Shown here one piece after another: positions 23,262 through 36,889 of a stretch of 64,000 bases of DNA (the first letter of the stretch is position 1; each line of letters starts with the position of its first letter). The DNA comes from Dallia pectoralis (taxonomy: Eukaryota > Chordata > Actinopteri > Esociformes > Umbridae): the NCBI GenBank assembly GCA_029465975.1, contig CM055728.1:7380721-7444720 (forward strand). Direction: 5' to 3'. The translations under genes and the position numbers were made by a program. The notes beneath the pieces are model-generated. The model did not search any database. It was not told the origin of the DNA and worked only from the letters and a program-made list of their open reading frames with translations.

Positions 23262-24534
23262 AACGTTCCATAATGAACACATACTGTTTGGGATTAAGTA
23301 TCAACCTCAGCCGCACTTGCTGGCTTCACACACCAGGATAGTTATGATTTTGCTGCTGACTGCTCCTTGTCACATCACCATAATGATGGGTTATATGTGG
23401 ATTTTTTTCAAAGGTAAACTAGCTATTGTACAACAGCCAGGTTGGTGCTCCACTTTGGGGGATGTTGCTGTTGTAGTCATTATAAAGTTACCGGGAACTA
23501 CCAAGTATTGACTCAAGCAATCAATTATTTATTGTTTTCTATTTGTATTTAATTATTATTTTTCGCATGGACTGTCCAGGTGAATACTTTTGAGAGCCAC
23601 TGTACCATCCCGCTGAATGAGTCTTAGTGACAGAGATTAATCTGACGATCTTTCTGTCACTGCACAAGGAGGAAAGAGGAGTAACCTGGAGAGTAGCTGG
23701 GATTCTGTCCGACACCCGGGCAACCAATCAGCGCCGAGGTCAAGCAGGTTAATGGCGTCTGTAAACTTCCAGTCACTGGTTGTGGGGTCTGGGGAGTGGT
23801 GCATGCAGCTTAAAAAGGTTCTGAGGTTCTGATAAGTCACTGTCAGGGAATTCAGTATAAGCAGCAGTAAAGTAAAGCGATTACGCTTGAGTGAGCCGAG
23901 CCACTGTGATAGTCTTACCCAAGTTGCCATAGACCCTGTGGATAATATAGTCAGCTCTAGCCACTTACTACTTGTGAAAGCGTCGATAATGTCTGTTCAA
24001 TCGAGTGGGTCACCCAGAGTAAAGGAGTTGAGCGTCTTTCCTCTTCCCTCCATGGCATTACCTTCTAATGGTCTGGTTTGTTGAATCCTACATGTTGAAT
24101 GGAGAGCTAAACTTTTTATTTGTGCCATAATGTCGCGTGTGACAGCATGGACAATGCCACCATAGAGGTGCCTAGAGGTCTCCCTGCCTTTGGTCCTGAC
24201 AACAACTCCCTGTTGTTACGAGCTGTTTTTCCCTTGATACCAACAGCAGGTTTATATTCAAGATAATCAATAATTACTTCACAAAGGAAGTACATACATG
24301 TAAATGTCTTTGACAGCTCACAAAATACAACGAGTATCATAGAACAATAACACACAAAGACATGCCAAACTCAGGGGACTCAACCAATGAAGGAATGGGC
24401 ACCAGGTGTATGTGATGACGAGACCGGACAATAATGTGAAGTGGGGAGAAAACGATGGTGGCTAGAAGACCGGGGAAGACAACAGCAGAAGCCCGCCCAC
24501 AGGTGGCGGTAGAATGGCTTCAGAGGGAGCTCTG
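23262..24534. other. No gene; one short Tc1-type inverted-repeat remnant
   Basis: Contains GTGAATACTTTTGAGAGCCA then CTGTA at 23580-23605, the reverse complement of a Tc1-type end (TACAGTGGCTCTCAAAAGTA). The rest is unique non-coding DNA. Confidence 0.5.
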
Positions 24535-25318
24535 ACAAATGTGCATTCTATTTTGCAGTTTCATAAATCATGTTCAGTCTATTTTGCATTTATATCAGGC
24601 ATGTTCAATCTATTTTGCAGTTGTATTAAGCATGTTCAATCTATTTTGCAGTTGTATCAAGCATGTTAGTTTTATTTTGCGGTTGTATTAAGCATGTTCA
24701 ATCTATTTTGCAGTTGTATCAAGCCTGTTCATTCTATTTTGCAGTTGTATTAAGCATGTTCAATCTATTTTGCGGTTGTATTAAGCATGTTAGTTTTATT
24801 TTGCGGTTGTATTAAGCATGTTCAATCTATTTTGCAGTTGTATCAAGCCTGTTCATTCTATTTTGCAGTTGTATTAAGCATGTTCAATCTATTTTGCGGG
24901 TGTATTAAGCATGTTCAATCTATTTTGCAGTTGTATCAAGCCTGTTCATTCTATTTTGCAGTTGTATTAAGCATGTTCAATCTATTTTGCAGTTGTATCA
25001 AGCATGTTAGTTTTATTTTGCGGTTGTATTAAGCATGTTCAATCTATTTTGCAGTTGTATCAAGCATGTTCAATCTATTTTGCAGTTGTATCAAGCATGT
25101 TAGTTTTATTTTGCGGTTGTATTAAGCATGTTCAATCTATTTTGCGGGTGTATTAAGCATGTTCAATCTATTTTGCAGTTGTATCAAGCATGTTAGTTTT
25201 ATTTTGCGGTTGTATTAAGCATGTTCAATCTATTTTGCGGGTGTATTAAGCATGTTCAATCTATTTTGCAGTTGTATCAGGCATGTTCAATCTATTTTGC
25301 AGTTGTATCAGGCATGTT
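24535..25318. repeat. 31-bp minisatellite, about 25 copies
   Basis: Unit TGTTCAATCTATTTTGCAGT followed by TGTATTAAGCA, with AGTTTTATTTTGCGG and CATTCTATTTTGC variants. Variant copies recur in the same order (for example around 24660-24870 and 25000-25210), showing that multi-unit blocks were duplicated. Confidence 0.95.
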
Positions 25319-26251
25319 TTATGGATAGTTGCTCCATATTGTTTGTTAGTTTAGAGTCAGGGATATACTGCAAGATTTATTACACACTCGCAAGAAATTC
25401 TCTATTTACTGTGAATCTGGGTTTAATCTGTGAGATCTGTCACATCATGTTGTAAAAAATATTGCTAAAATATGTTTATATAATGAATCATTTAATATAT
25501 GATCTATACCCAACTATGCAAATTAATGGAGAGAGACCAGTATCCTATCTGACAAAAAATTAATAATAAAGATATGATGTACTTGCAAGCAATATTAATC
25601 AACATATTGCAAAAACTGGCCTGAGTTGTTTAAAAAATGCTGCTATTTAATTGTCATTGTAAAAGGGACAACTATATTAATCCAGACATAACCGAGTATT
25701 GCCATTTAACACAATCTTGAGTAGGCTTTTTCAGAAAGTGAGACACTTTGTGAATTGAATGAATCACCATTACATTGGTTGTGCAGTGGGCAAACTGTCC
25801 CATTGTAACGTTTGTTTTTCATATGACAACTAGTATTATAAGTATTAAAACGTGTCTGTCAATGTTAGAATCACTTACTGTCCCTTATGAATTCCCTGTC
25901 TGTTATTTTCTGCCAGGCTTCCAATCTGGATTTTGTATTAGTGTTGGTATTTCTTATGATATTTTTTAATTGGCAAAAGATCTGATACCACTATAAGCCT
26001 ACTGATTTTGCATAGTCAAAGCAAAACACTGATGGGTTACATTTGACATGTACGGGTTGAGAAAGTTGGCCAGTTAAAAAATAATTATATTGCACAATGT
26101 TAAGGATCTAATCGAGGATCAATAATGAGTTCCCTTTGGTGCAAAATGCTGCCTCTGATGTCAAATTTGTTTTCTGTGAAGGAACAGGCCACACTGACCG
26201 AACCAAATCTGATTAGTGGATGAACTTAAAGTTTCATTTAATTCAGCAGGA
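25319..26251. other. No gene recognised
   Basis: AT-rich unique DNA, short chance ORFs only. Confidence 0.5.
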
Positions 26252-26305
26252 TATAGTACCAGTCAAATGTTGCACACACGTACCAACAATGGGTAAGTAC
26301 AAATG
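26252..26305 (+). mobile_element. Tc1-type inverted repeat remnant
   Basis: ATAGTACCAGTCAAATGTTG followed by CACACACGTACC resembles the widespread fish Tc1 end that begins TACAGTACCAGTCAAAAGTT. No transposase accompanies it within the next kilobase. Confidence 0.5.
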
Positions 26306-28403
26306 TGTAAGTGTGTCCAAATCCACTGCAAACATTGCTGGAGAATATTTCCCATTTCCCCCCGAGATCAGTATTCAGGAATAAATCAACATTTCTTAAA
26401 CATTGTGTAAGTTCACTACTATGTTAAAAAACATGATCAGAATCTTTAATGGATGAATACATATACTTTTAGGATTTTATGTAATAATATATAAATAATG
26501 TTTATGGATTGTTCTAATTTTCAGTATGTATGGAAACCCTGGGCGAATGTTTCTATTTTGCTGGGTTGTTACCCTTTAATTATGTGTACACTTACGCGCT
26601 GTTAATTGGTTAGCTGTGGTTTTGTAGATAACATGTGATGCAAAAGAAATAGCCGCCGGATTGATGCAAAGAATCCCGATTCTGACAGGTAGATATCAGC
26701 GCATTTGTAGTTAAAGTTTAATTAAAAAACCTGGGAAAGCTTATTTGTATGGCTAAACATAATTACCATTAGCTCCGCTAGCGGCTACTCAAAGTAGTAA
26801 ACATAGCCGCACCACACATACCAGGGAATCGGAAAATTACCGGGAATGTTAGTCACTGATGCATCCTGTTCACGTCATTAGACACTGCAAAACTGGGTTA
26901 ATAAATACATACATGTACTAATAGATCGTGAAAGAACGTGAGACACATTAAAGCAGAATTATAGTGCCGAATCGTTTTTAGTAAAGAAAAAGTGAACTTT
27001 TTGGGCGTCCTGTGCATTCACAACTCATAGGAGTTCAAATCAGGTTGACTATTTTTAAAATTGTGGAATCGCCTTATTGGCAATGTCCGTTTTGAAACAA
27101 GTCGCTTCCAAGCAATTCTCCTCATTCGTCTCCATTGTCTAATTCAGTATCACATTGGGAAGGTTTGATAGGTGCTGGCCACACGCCAGGCAACTACAGA
27201 GACATAATTAGAGAGGAGCAGGTAAGACAGATAGACAACTAGTATAAATGAGAATATGGTCTCAATTATCCTTCCTGAGGAGGACCTACTACACTTCAGG
27301 TATAAACACTGGAACAAGACACAATGTGCATCTTTGTTTTTTCAGACAGATAAGGCTGAACATAACGTAATGGATCTCAAAACAGATGGTGCGTAATTAG
27401 CAACAAGCCAGTTGGCTCGGTCACCATCACGCCAATAATCTAACACTGGTCTTAATATTGATCCAACATTAACATTTAACCCCGAGTTGGAATATGCATG
27501 ACTCGGAACACACGATAGCGTGTGCTACGTACAAATCACCCAGACATACAATTATTTCTGGCTGTGGGCTGGTTTGTCCAGGAGGTCGGGAAAGAGACCC
27601 GGACGATTTCATTTGTGACTGCGATTGAAAAAAAGGCTTTTCAGGTTAATTAATTTGACAGAACTGCCCCATTGTGCTTCCAAAAAGCCAAAAAGCAGAC
27701 CTCTTTAGCAGCTTTTATAGCAAAGGTTGACTTCATATTGTTCCGTGGATTCCCGCTTGCTCAAAGGAGCTCACTGAGGCAGACCTGTAATTGACTTTGA
27801 GTGGGGCTCAAACCTTTATACTTACATGTTATTGAATGCCAAAAACAACTGCTCAGGCCCTTTTAGGAAGCACTTGGTCATATGATCGTTTCTTTATGGG
27901 TTTGAATGAATCCTTCCATTCATGTTTGGGCATAATTGAATTTGTCAGATAGTGACATTACAGTCCGTTAATCCTGAATGAATCTAAATTGCTTTAAGTG
28001 GACCTCTTTTACCTGCCATAACCTAAATCATAAAATGGCATCAGTGTATTCATCACTGAAAAAGAAAAATTGTTATTTTGATTGTCATATGAATGCTTAC
28101 AAATTTCATTGTGAAATTATTCTAAACTATAAAAAATGTTTGGATTAATGCGATACGCAGCGGACACATTCTTATACAAAATCAGAGATGTTTGTGTTTG
28201 AGGCATTTGTGTTTTGCTGAGACAAGACCTATCGTTTAGAAGTCTTGCAATTTAGCTGGTCTGGGAACGGTTGAGCGCATGAACACAAGGCCCTCCAGCG
28301 GGTCATTAAGATGGCCTAGTTCATCATCTGGGCACAGCTCCCACCCATCAAACGCATCTATCTGAAGCAGCTCCCACCCATCAAACACATCTATCTGAAG
28401 CAG
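26306..28403. other. No gene recognised; unique sequence
   Basis: Low-repeat non-coding DNA. No exon or RNA gene seen. Confidence 0.45.
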
Positions 28404-28655
28404 CTGTTCATCCACACACTGTTCATCCACACACTGTACATCCACACACTGTTCATCCACACACTGTTCATCCACACACTGTTCATCCACACACTGTTCT
28501 CGCACACACTGTTCATCCACACACTGTTCATACACACACTGTACATCCACACACTGTACATCCACATACTGTTCATCCACACACTTTTCATCCACACACT
28601 GTACATCCACACACTGTTCATCCACACACTTTTCATGCACACACTGTTCATCCTC
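28404..28655. repeat. 15-bp tandem repeat
   Basis: About sixteen copies of GTTCATCCACACACT, with GTACAT and CTTTTCAT variants. Preceded by a short duplicated segment (CAGCTCCCACCCATCAAAC at about 28336 and 28370). Confidence 0.95.
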
Positions 28656-28769
28656 TAATCATTGGATAGACTGGGTATACATGAACGCATAAGGTCCCAT
28701 ATCAACAGGTTCAGTGACAGCTCCTATTGAAGCTATAAGACTGACTCTCCGCACTCAACCACACACGCA

Positions 28770-28855
28770 TATACAGTACCTTCTTGCCACACACATTCAA
28801 CCACACACACATGGTACCTTATTTCCACACACACACACACACAACCACACACGCA
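28770..28855. repeat. CA-rich low-complexity sequence
   Basis: Alternating CACACA with CAACCACACACGCAT blocks. Confidence 0.85.
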
Positions 28856-29524
28856 TTTATCATTCACTAATGTGCAGATGCTATTACAGTAAGTCAGGCA
28901 AAGTTATATTCATCCCCTTTTGCATATTGACAACACAGAAAAAAAATCCCATAGCACTTCACATTTTGTCTTTGTTCATACTATTTTTATTAGTAATATG
29001 TTTTATTTGCATTTAATTAAAACCAATTTTGACAAATAAAATTTCTAACTTAATTTGGCATTTACGTTTAATTAAAATGTGGACTTTTAATTACCGGCAG
29101 ATTGAAGGCTGCAGGTCCAGCCACCGTCAAATGTCAACTTGAAAGGTAATGTCTATTCTATTATCTACATTTCTGGTATTTCACTAGGTTTTCTCTGGAA
29201 GATTGACAGTTTAATTTAAATCAATTTGGATGGCTGAATATGGACGGTTGAAATGTCAGCCAAACTATGACACTCAACCTGCACTCCAGGGCATGTCGCG
29301 TCACAACAAAAAGCTCCCCTTATATATTACACAATTATTTGTCAACCTTGTCAAATAATGTCAAGCACCTGATAGTTTTCTCTTTTCCATAGAGGGATCG
29401 TGTAGGCAAAATCAACAGAACACATTATTCATGTTTTTGCATTCAGTTCCAAATAGTCCCCTTCTGACCATTCAACAATTAGCATTGATTGAAATCAATT
29501 GGAAGATGCAGTTTAAAACTAGAG

Positions 29525-29610
29525 ATGTGTGTGTACGATGTGTGTGTACGATGTACAATGTGTGTGTACATGTGTGTGAATGTGTTCCTGTGTTTGTTTG
29601 TGTGATCCCG
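29525..29610. repeat. GT-rich low-complexity sequence
   Basis: GATGTGTGTGTACGATGTGT-type repeats, including a short duplication. Confidence 0.85.
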
Positions 29611-30883
29611 TACACATTATACATAGCCTCTTCCCATGGCAGCTACATTACACCATCACTTGGCAGCTTGTACTTGGTCCTCTGTTCCTGGTGAAATTCA
29701 AATGAAGCACGTCTGTGTTTGTGCGCGACAGGGAGAGCGAGAGAGAAATACGAGGAGCTTGAGAGAGGATCCGAACTGAAGTGTAATCTCGCTCTGTATC
29801 GCAGAGCGTCCCCGTGGGAAGAGACCCCCTTTTTCCTTGGGTGAGTAAGTGAATTAAATCACAGTGCGGGCACCATTTTTCAGAAGTAACCTTTGCATTG
29901 ACAGCGTAAGTGTGAACGGGCCTCCTTGTGCGTGGTCCGAGCAATGGAATTAGTGCCGCGCTCAAGAAGGCACCCTCTCTTGGTGTCATTTGTTGAGACA
30001 GTTGCTGCATATCTCACAGGCCTGCCTGTCTCAGTGTGTTCATAACGGAGCACGCCATCTGTCACGTCATTCCCTCGCTCTCCTTTCCCCAGGAACCTGT
30101 CCATAGTCTGTAGCCTGGCCTTGTGGAGTTGATTAAAACACATTGTGTTCTCTCAAGCACTACCGTACACCAGACCAGGCCTTGTGTCATTTTAAAGGCC
30201 AGACCATTGACACACAGCAAGAGCTGGATATTTCATTTTCTTTGTTGACCCATAACAGCGGTTACGGGTGCAGGTTGTGGATGCATCAAATGATGGGTCA
30301 AGGTTTGTGTCAAATGTACTAGCTGTCATTTGTATATCCTTTGTAAGTCTAAGGAATGCACTTTTTCCTTGTTTCTTGCTCGGTTTGAAGATCTGAGGCT
30401 TTGGACCACACATCAGGACTACCAGCCCCAAATGTCTTGTAGCCGTTCCTGTCCAAAGTCCTCCTTGTTGTGTTGCAGGTGAAATAGCCAACGATACTTC
30501 GATATTATGTTTGATTCACTCCGAACACATGTATTTATTAGTTATTACAATTGGTACTTAAAGTGTTCGCACAGCACAGCCAGAAGAGGACTGGCCACTG
30601 CTCAGAGCCTGGTTCCTTTCTAAGTTTCTCCATAAGTTCCGACCCTTTTAGTGAGTTCTCCATATCCACTGTGCATTGACCCTGTTGTTGCTTGCTCTTT
30701 GTGGTTTCAGGCTGGGTGTTTCGTAGCAGCACTTTGTGCCAACAGCCATAGTACTGCATGTTGGCTGAACACTTCAAACCCGTGAGGTGTCTTATTTTTA
30801 TCACAAACCAGTTACCAAGAGCCTGCTATTTTTATTGAATACTGCTTCTGCCACCAATGCATATTTGTGACATTAATATTACA
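29611..30883. other. No gene recognised
   Basis: Non-coding unique DNA. ORFs on the minus strand (about 90-120 codons) lack recognisable domains and codon structure. Confidence 0.45.
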
Positions 30884-31085
30884 CATGGTATGGCTTGGGT
30901 TAATTAATATTTTTGGGGGGTAAATTGATTCCAAATTTGTCAAATCGAACATGGTAGAGCTCGGGTTAATAAATCTCTTTTCGGGTAAATTGATTCCCAA
31001 TGTGTCAAATCGTCAAATCGAACATGGTAAAGCTTGGGCTAATAAATCTCTTTTGGAGTGAATTGATTCCATAAATGTCCGATCA
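30884..31085. repeat. 66-73 bp imperfect repeat, 3 copies
   Basis: Three diverged copies start CATGGTA at 30884, 30950 and 31023. They share GGGTTAATAAATCTCTTTT and AAATTGATTCC segments. The spacing differs because TCAAATCG is doubled in the second copy. Confidence 0.85.
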
Positions 31086-31195
31086 ATAAAATGTTAGTTC
31101 CATTACAATGACATGAAGCTTTTCACTAATGTCTTCATTGAGTAGAATCTAATTGTTCATATATTCATAAATTTTGCGTTTTTAAGAACTTAATT

Positions 31196-31396
31196 GGTTC
31201 ATTCGGTGGCGGCACATCACCTAGTGGTTAGAACATCTGACCAGTAATTGAAAGGTTGCCAGATCCAATCCTGAGCCAGCAAGCTTAATAATCTTTTGTC
31301 CCGTACCCTAAATTCACTCCAGGTTGTTGCAGTAGATGAGAATGTGTTCATAGTCAACTTGCCTGGTAAATTATGTGGTTAAAATAAATGACTCTA
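31196..31396 (+). mobile_element. tRNA-derived SINE, complete or nearly so
   Basis: The head ACCTAGTGGTTAGAACATCT then AAAGGTTGCCAGATCCAATC resembles a tRNA with A-box (TAGTGGTTAG) and a mutated B-box (GATCCAATCC). The tail AGTCAACTTGCCTGGTAAAT and AAAATAAATGA matches the 3' end of HpaI-like salmoniform/esociform SINEs. Such elements are mobilised by LINE enzymes. The diverged promoter boxes suggest an old copy. Confidence 0.8.
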
Positions 31397-31994
31397 TTTT
31401 GGAATTGTATTATTAGTAAGGCAATACTATTAATTTATTATATTTGTGTGTTTTTATTTGATTGGAAAGTGAGGAACAGGGAGTTAGCAAGAACTGCAGT
31501 GGGATGGATTGAAAGCCACGCCCGCACCAGCACATGTGAGAGACATAGTGGGTGAGACCTCCCCAGACGATACTCTATTTGTAGTGTGTGAGCGTACACA
31601 ACAGTATCAGCATGGCACTAGCATGCGTCGTGAGTAGACTGCCTCATTTGCTACAAAGAGTACATAGAAAAAGACATCAGTGACTTCCAATAGGAATTGG
31701 TACTACTTGGCAAAAAAATGAATGAACATATTTGTATTTGTATTGTATTAACAGTGTAGCATTTGTGTGTGGGTGGACTACAGAAACATTATAGTGTACA
31801 TCACCTGTTGTGTTTTCTAATTGGTTTCACAGGCATTGATGAGTTGGACATGAATGTATCACGGCCATTGTTGCTTACGGATGCCGTGCTAAGCATTCAG
31901 GAAGTTGTAAGACTGTTAAGTTACAGCCTTATTCTTACAAATGTTTTCATCATGAATCTGCAATAACAATATACCATCGTGACCCAGCTAAAGA

Positions 31995-32530
31995 TCCTCT
32001 CAAGCCCGATCAGTTTAGATGGAGAATATTGTTGAACTGCCATTTTCGGGTCCCTCCGGAGATTTTCAGTCAGGTTCAAATTTTGTCCCAAATGGCCTCT
32101 CTAGGACATTCAAAGTATTGTCCCGTCGCCAATTCTGCAATGTCTTGGCTGTGTGATTTTGGTCATTGTTGTGTTGGAGAGGAACCTTCACCGTAGTCTG
32201 TAGAGTTGTCTTCAATGAGCCTTCAATGAGCTGTCTCTGTAAATCTCTCCCTCAATCTTGTCTCTTAGTCCCTGCTGCTTAAAAACATCCCCACAGGAAC
32301 ATTGTAGTGTAGTTTTAGAGCAGATGAAGACAGGTACTTTGTTTCCTCCAGACGTGAAGCTTTGCATTCAGGCCAATTAAATCTAGGTTTAATCAGACCA
32401 GAAAATCTTGTTTCTCATGGTCATAGTCCTTCAGGTGCCTATTGGCCGACAAGGGCTGTCATGTGCTTTTACTGAAGAGTGACTGTCTTGCAACTCTACT
32501 ATAACGGCCAGATTGATGAAATGCTGTAGA
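31995..32530 (-). pseudogene. Tc1-like transposase relic
   Basis: The minus strand reads pieces of a Tc1 transposase, most clearly the region corresponding to RHLKDSQTMRNKILWSDET (about 32395-32450), where the family has its second catalytic Asp region. Many indels break the frame (for example a duplicated CCTTCAATGAGC near 32216). It belongs to a different Tc1 family from the copies at 6101 and 17776. Confidence 0.75.
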
Positions 32531-35056
32531 GAGGGTTATAGGCTTTCGCCTTTAATGTAGTGGACAAAATATATCCGGACATTTCAGCCATTGCATAATC
32601 AATGAAGACAAGTGAGTCAGTTTTAATAACAGCCATAAAAATGCCTAAGATAAAACACACCGTTAATCATATTTCACAGATTGTGGAGTGGTACGCTTGT
32701 TTCTTTTTTATCTCTAAACATTCATCACTTTGTTATACAATATATTTTCAAGAACTCTGTAGAACTCTTTTTGGACCTGGTCACTCTGTTTTTATAGCTA
32801 ACTAGCATTTTGCACCTTGTAGTGTATAGCTGGTGATTTATTCTATGGATAGTAGTCACTGACATATTCATGCATTCATACTGGAGAAGGTTTCTGATCT
32901 GTTTTTAGAAAAAAAAAATCTTTATTGTAGTAAGAATTGATTTGTCATCCACCATAAAGATCTCCGTTTGGCCAAGCAGGTCATTTGCAATGTTGGAGCT
33001 CACCGGTGCTTTCAATCTTCTTCCAAGCTATTCATTTTGGAAATGTTTTGACTATGTTTGAGATTTACATTGTGTGAATTTTTCATTCACATTCTGGCTT
33101 CCTGGGCAGTCAACACCTCTTTGACTTACACCAACATCAACTGCAAATCATCGAAACAAGATTACACAATGACATCTCTATTTTTCCTGCACAGATAATG
33201 TGAGGGAAGACGTGACTAAAGACAAAACCAACAACGCCTTTAAGCCAATCGTACCAAATTGGATTTCCAAATGGCCAAACCAAGACATTCACAAATGATA
33301 TAAAATCTTGCTTCGTCTACCACCTCTGTGTGTTCCTCGTTTGTTTGTCGTTTATAGGACAGGTGGCACTTAGGGTTGGGACTGACTGGAAGTTTAAAGT
33401 TCTAGTTCCTGGTTCTTTCTCCGTGAGCACCATTTAGTATTTTTCAAACAGGAACTTCTGGTTAAGCGCACCCCCACCTCAACACTTACGCTCATCCATG
33501 AACCTCTCTTACACTCTTCATACGTGTACATTCACACTTCATGGTTTGTGTGTCTTTCTAGTTGTGTACTTCATTAATTATTTAAACAACTATTTTATAA
33601 CTCCATAAACATTAGTATTCTGATAATCCTTGTTTGTCACTGTCTAAGAGACGTATGGTGACATTTAGCTGATGGACAAAAAAATACAAATAAAAGGTAG
33701 TTGTACGTCTGTAAGTTGTTTTGGACAACACCATCTGTGTAATGACCTAAAAGTAAAAATAAACCCATTCAATGCAAGTTGGCAGGCACAGACCTAGGCT
33801 TTGGCCAATAAGGGGTAAAAAACATTGAATGGATGCCCCATTTTACAGTATTCACAGTTTGAGTAATAAAATCAAAGCTGCTATGATGAATTAATGCATG
33901 TTTGAATGTCGGCTTTATTATAACACACTTTGATTAAAGAGCACACATTGATAGGCTATGTTCCAGGAGCAGACAAGTCACAGTCACTGAGAGTCATGTA
34001 ACCAAGACTAAACAAACAACATAACATAAATCATGCAACATCAAACAGCGAGCAAACAGCAACCACATCAATTAGATTTTTGGGGGGAAGCCACGTAGTG
34101 CAACGAGGAAATTAATAATGTATATATCAAGCTATTGCATAGTCCAACATAATAATCAACTAAATAATCGTACAATATTTTAACTATCGGCACATTTGTA
34201 CAACACTTCCAGATTACAAGGATTAACATTGTATCATTCTTACTAGACATGTTGAAATGGATAAACAGCAAATAATTGAAGTGACATCAATGCTTGTGAA
34301 AGGAAAATATAACTCTGTATATCTTCCTTTCTACAGTTAAAGGTGCAATCTAGTCACATGATAACACTGCTAAAATGGCTTCATCAAAAAACACAGTGGT
34401 TTTAAAAATGATGTCACTGACTAAACGTGACCTCATCCTGTCGCAGACAGATCACTACCTATTACAATTCATTGACAAAATAAAGCTCAGTTGTGCAGCT
34501 GGTCATTTGGGGAGGAGGAACATTGCTCTGTTACGGGGCCGTAGCTATTGCGGGTAATGGTGGTCACAGGGTCTTGTGATAATAATTCACTGTATTTCCC
34601 TATTGTTATTAAGTAAGGCTGAGTCCAAATTCTCTATTAAAAATATTTGTTTATTAGAAAATGCTCTGGAGCATAGAATTACCTTATTGGTCCAAAGTTA
34701 TTCTAACCAAAAAGGAAATGTAAAAACACTGGTGAAAGAGATGTTTATCCTTCAGTCATATGTAAATTAAGCATCAAAGCTTTCCCCTTCTGACACCTTA
34801 AATATGTTTCTCCAATTCAACTTGACCCCCTTAAAAGCTCAAAAACCCCTTCCTAGACTTTCTCTACCCTTTGACCTGTATTCTCAGCTGACCACAGGGA
34901 CATAAGACCAGGCCCTTGGGAGGAAGAGAGAAACAATAGAAAGTGATTATGCAGTAAAAAAAACATTTGCAATTGTTTACATTCCAATGGTTATCTTTCA
35001 TTAATGTATTCATTAGACAAATTCTGCTATCAAATCAATGACTAACTTCCATAACA
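32531..35056. other. No gene recognised
   Basis: AT-rich unique DNA. No exon, RNA gene or clear repeat. Confidence 0.45.
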
Positions 35057-35768
35057 GTCTATAGCTTCAACAGTCTATAGCTTCAACAGTCTATAGCTTC
35101 AACAGTCTAGCTTCAACAGTCTATAGCTTCAACAGTCTATAGCTTCAACAGTCTATAGCTTCAACAGTCTAGCTTCAACAGTCTAGCTTCAACAGTCTAT
35201 AGCTACAACGTTCTAGCTTTAAATGTCTATAGCTTCAACAGTCTATAGCTTCAACAGTCTAGCTTCAACAAACTATAGCTTCAACAAACTATAGCTACAA
35301 AAGTCTATAGCTTCAACAAACTATAGCTACAACAGTCTATAGCTTTAAATGTCTATAGTTTCAACAGTCTATAGCTTTAAATGTCTATAGCTTCAACAGT
35401 CTATAGCTTCAACAAACTATAGCTACAACAGTCTATAGCTTTAAATGTCTATAGCTTCAACAGTCTATAGCTTTAAATGTCTATAGCTTCAACAGTCTAT
35501 AGCTTTAAATGTCTATAGCTTCCACAGTCTATATCTTCAACAAACTATAGCTACAACAGTCTATAGCTTTAAATGTCTATAGCTTCAACAGTCTACAGCT
35601 TTAAATGGCTATAGCTTCAACAGTCTATAACTTTTAATCTCTAAAGGTTCAACAGTCTATAGCTTCAACAGTCTATAGCTTTAAATGGCTATAGCTTCAA
35701 CAGTCTATAGCTTCAACAGTCTATAGCTTCAATGGTCCAAAGCTTCAACAGTCTATAGCTTCAAGGGG
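35057..35768. repeat. 16-bp minisatellite, about 44 copies
   Basis: Unit TATAGCTTCAACAGTC, interspersed with variants TATAGCTTTAAATGTC and TATAGCTTCAACAAAC and with 12-13-bp shortened copies lacking TATA. Variants alternate in blocks, pointing to repeated duplication of multi-unit segments. Confidence 0.97.
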
Positions 35769-36889
35769 AGTTATATATCTTTTCATAGGGCTATATATTC
35801 CTATCCACGGCTCTGATCTGTTGTAATAGGTTTTTACTTTTATTATGTCTTCTAAACCAATTATTGATTTGCAAGAATGGTCTTTTGAGCTCGAAGGAGA
35901 TTACAAAAATGAATGATCATGTGACTGCAGTAGAACTTCAACCTTCCACAGTAAATATCTTGCTCATCACACTTCATGCTGTTAGCTTTGTGAATTTTGA
36001 AGAACAATATAGATTTTCTAATTTATTTTATTATATTTTGCTCGTTATTTTTACCCCCAGAATGTTGGCTTTTTTTTGTGTCAGGGCAATATACCTAGTT
36101 TTGCTAAGGTGACAGAGAAATGTCATTGGTGCAATGGCCTCAGTATAATCACTGCAGTGCCAGGACACCAAGGGTAGGGTACTCATGGGGGCCGATGGCT
36201 ACAGACAAAGCTGTATGTTGCAAAACAAAATAAACAACACCGAATACAGAACTATACTATATCATATTTATTTCAATATACGTTTTATTTTTTCTTAATG
36301 TTATTTCTTTCCGGCTGTTTTTCACATAAAAATCAGATTTTAATAATTTATTCTTCACATCTTCAAAAGCAAAGACAGACCCAAGTTGTACTGCTGCGTT
36401 AGGTTTTGATCCTTTGACAGACGCTACCGTCCAAGCGATGGGCATGCTTTTTTAGGTTTTATTCAAATAAGCTCTGTGGAAGAGTGCACAACACTGCAGA
36501 TCAGCCACAATTTTGCTGGATTGTAATGTATTGCATTGTGCTGTCCAAAGCTGGAAAAAACACATCAAACAAAAATGTTCGCAGTCTGTCTGGTTAGGTT
36601 GACGACATACCACTAAAATGACGTTTCTGCCATAATAAATCCATATTTATTTTTGACCAATTGTTTTTTTTTGGGGGGGGGGGATGGGCCTATACACTTT
36701 GTTAAATGATGTAAGTAATTTACAATCAACAGCTAGTTGTTATGTCAATGTTGTCAAATAGGTGTTGATATGCCCCAAACACAGATTGTTGTTCTCGCTC
36801 AGTTAATCTTTATTTCATATAGGTTTTTTATACGGTCAAACGATTAAACCCCAGAATATCATCGTGACCATTTCAGTCATATGCTGTCT
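35769..36889. other. No gene recognised
   Basis: AT-rich upstream flank of the receptor gene, with a poly-T/poly-G run at 36663-36683. Nothing else supportable. Confidence 0.45.

Noticed and set aside
24787..25032. Cys-rich 81-codon frame
   Set aside because: Lies entirely in the 31-bp minisatellite.
28236..28640. 134-codon frame of repeated VDEQC peptides
   Set aside because: Made by the 15-bp tandem repeat. The non-repeat C-terminal part has no recognisable domain.
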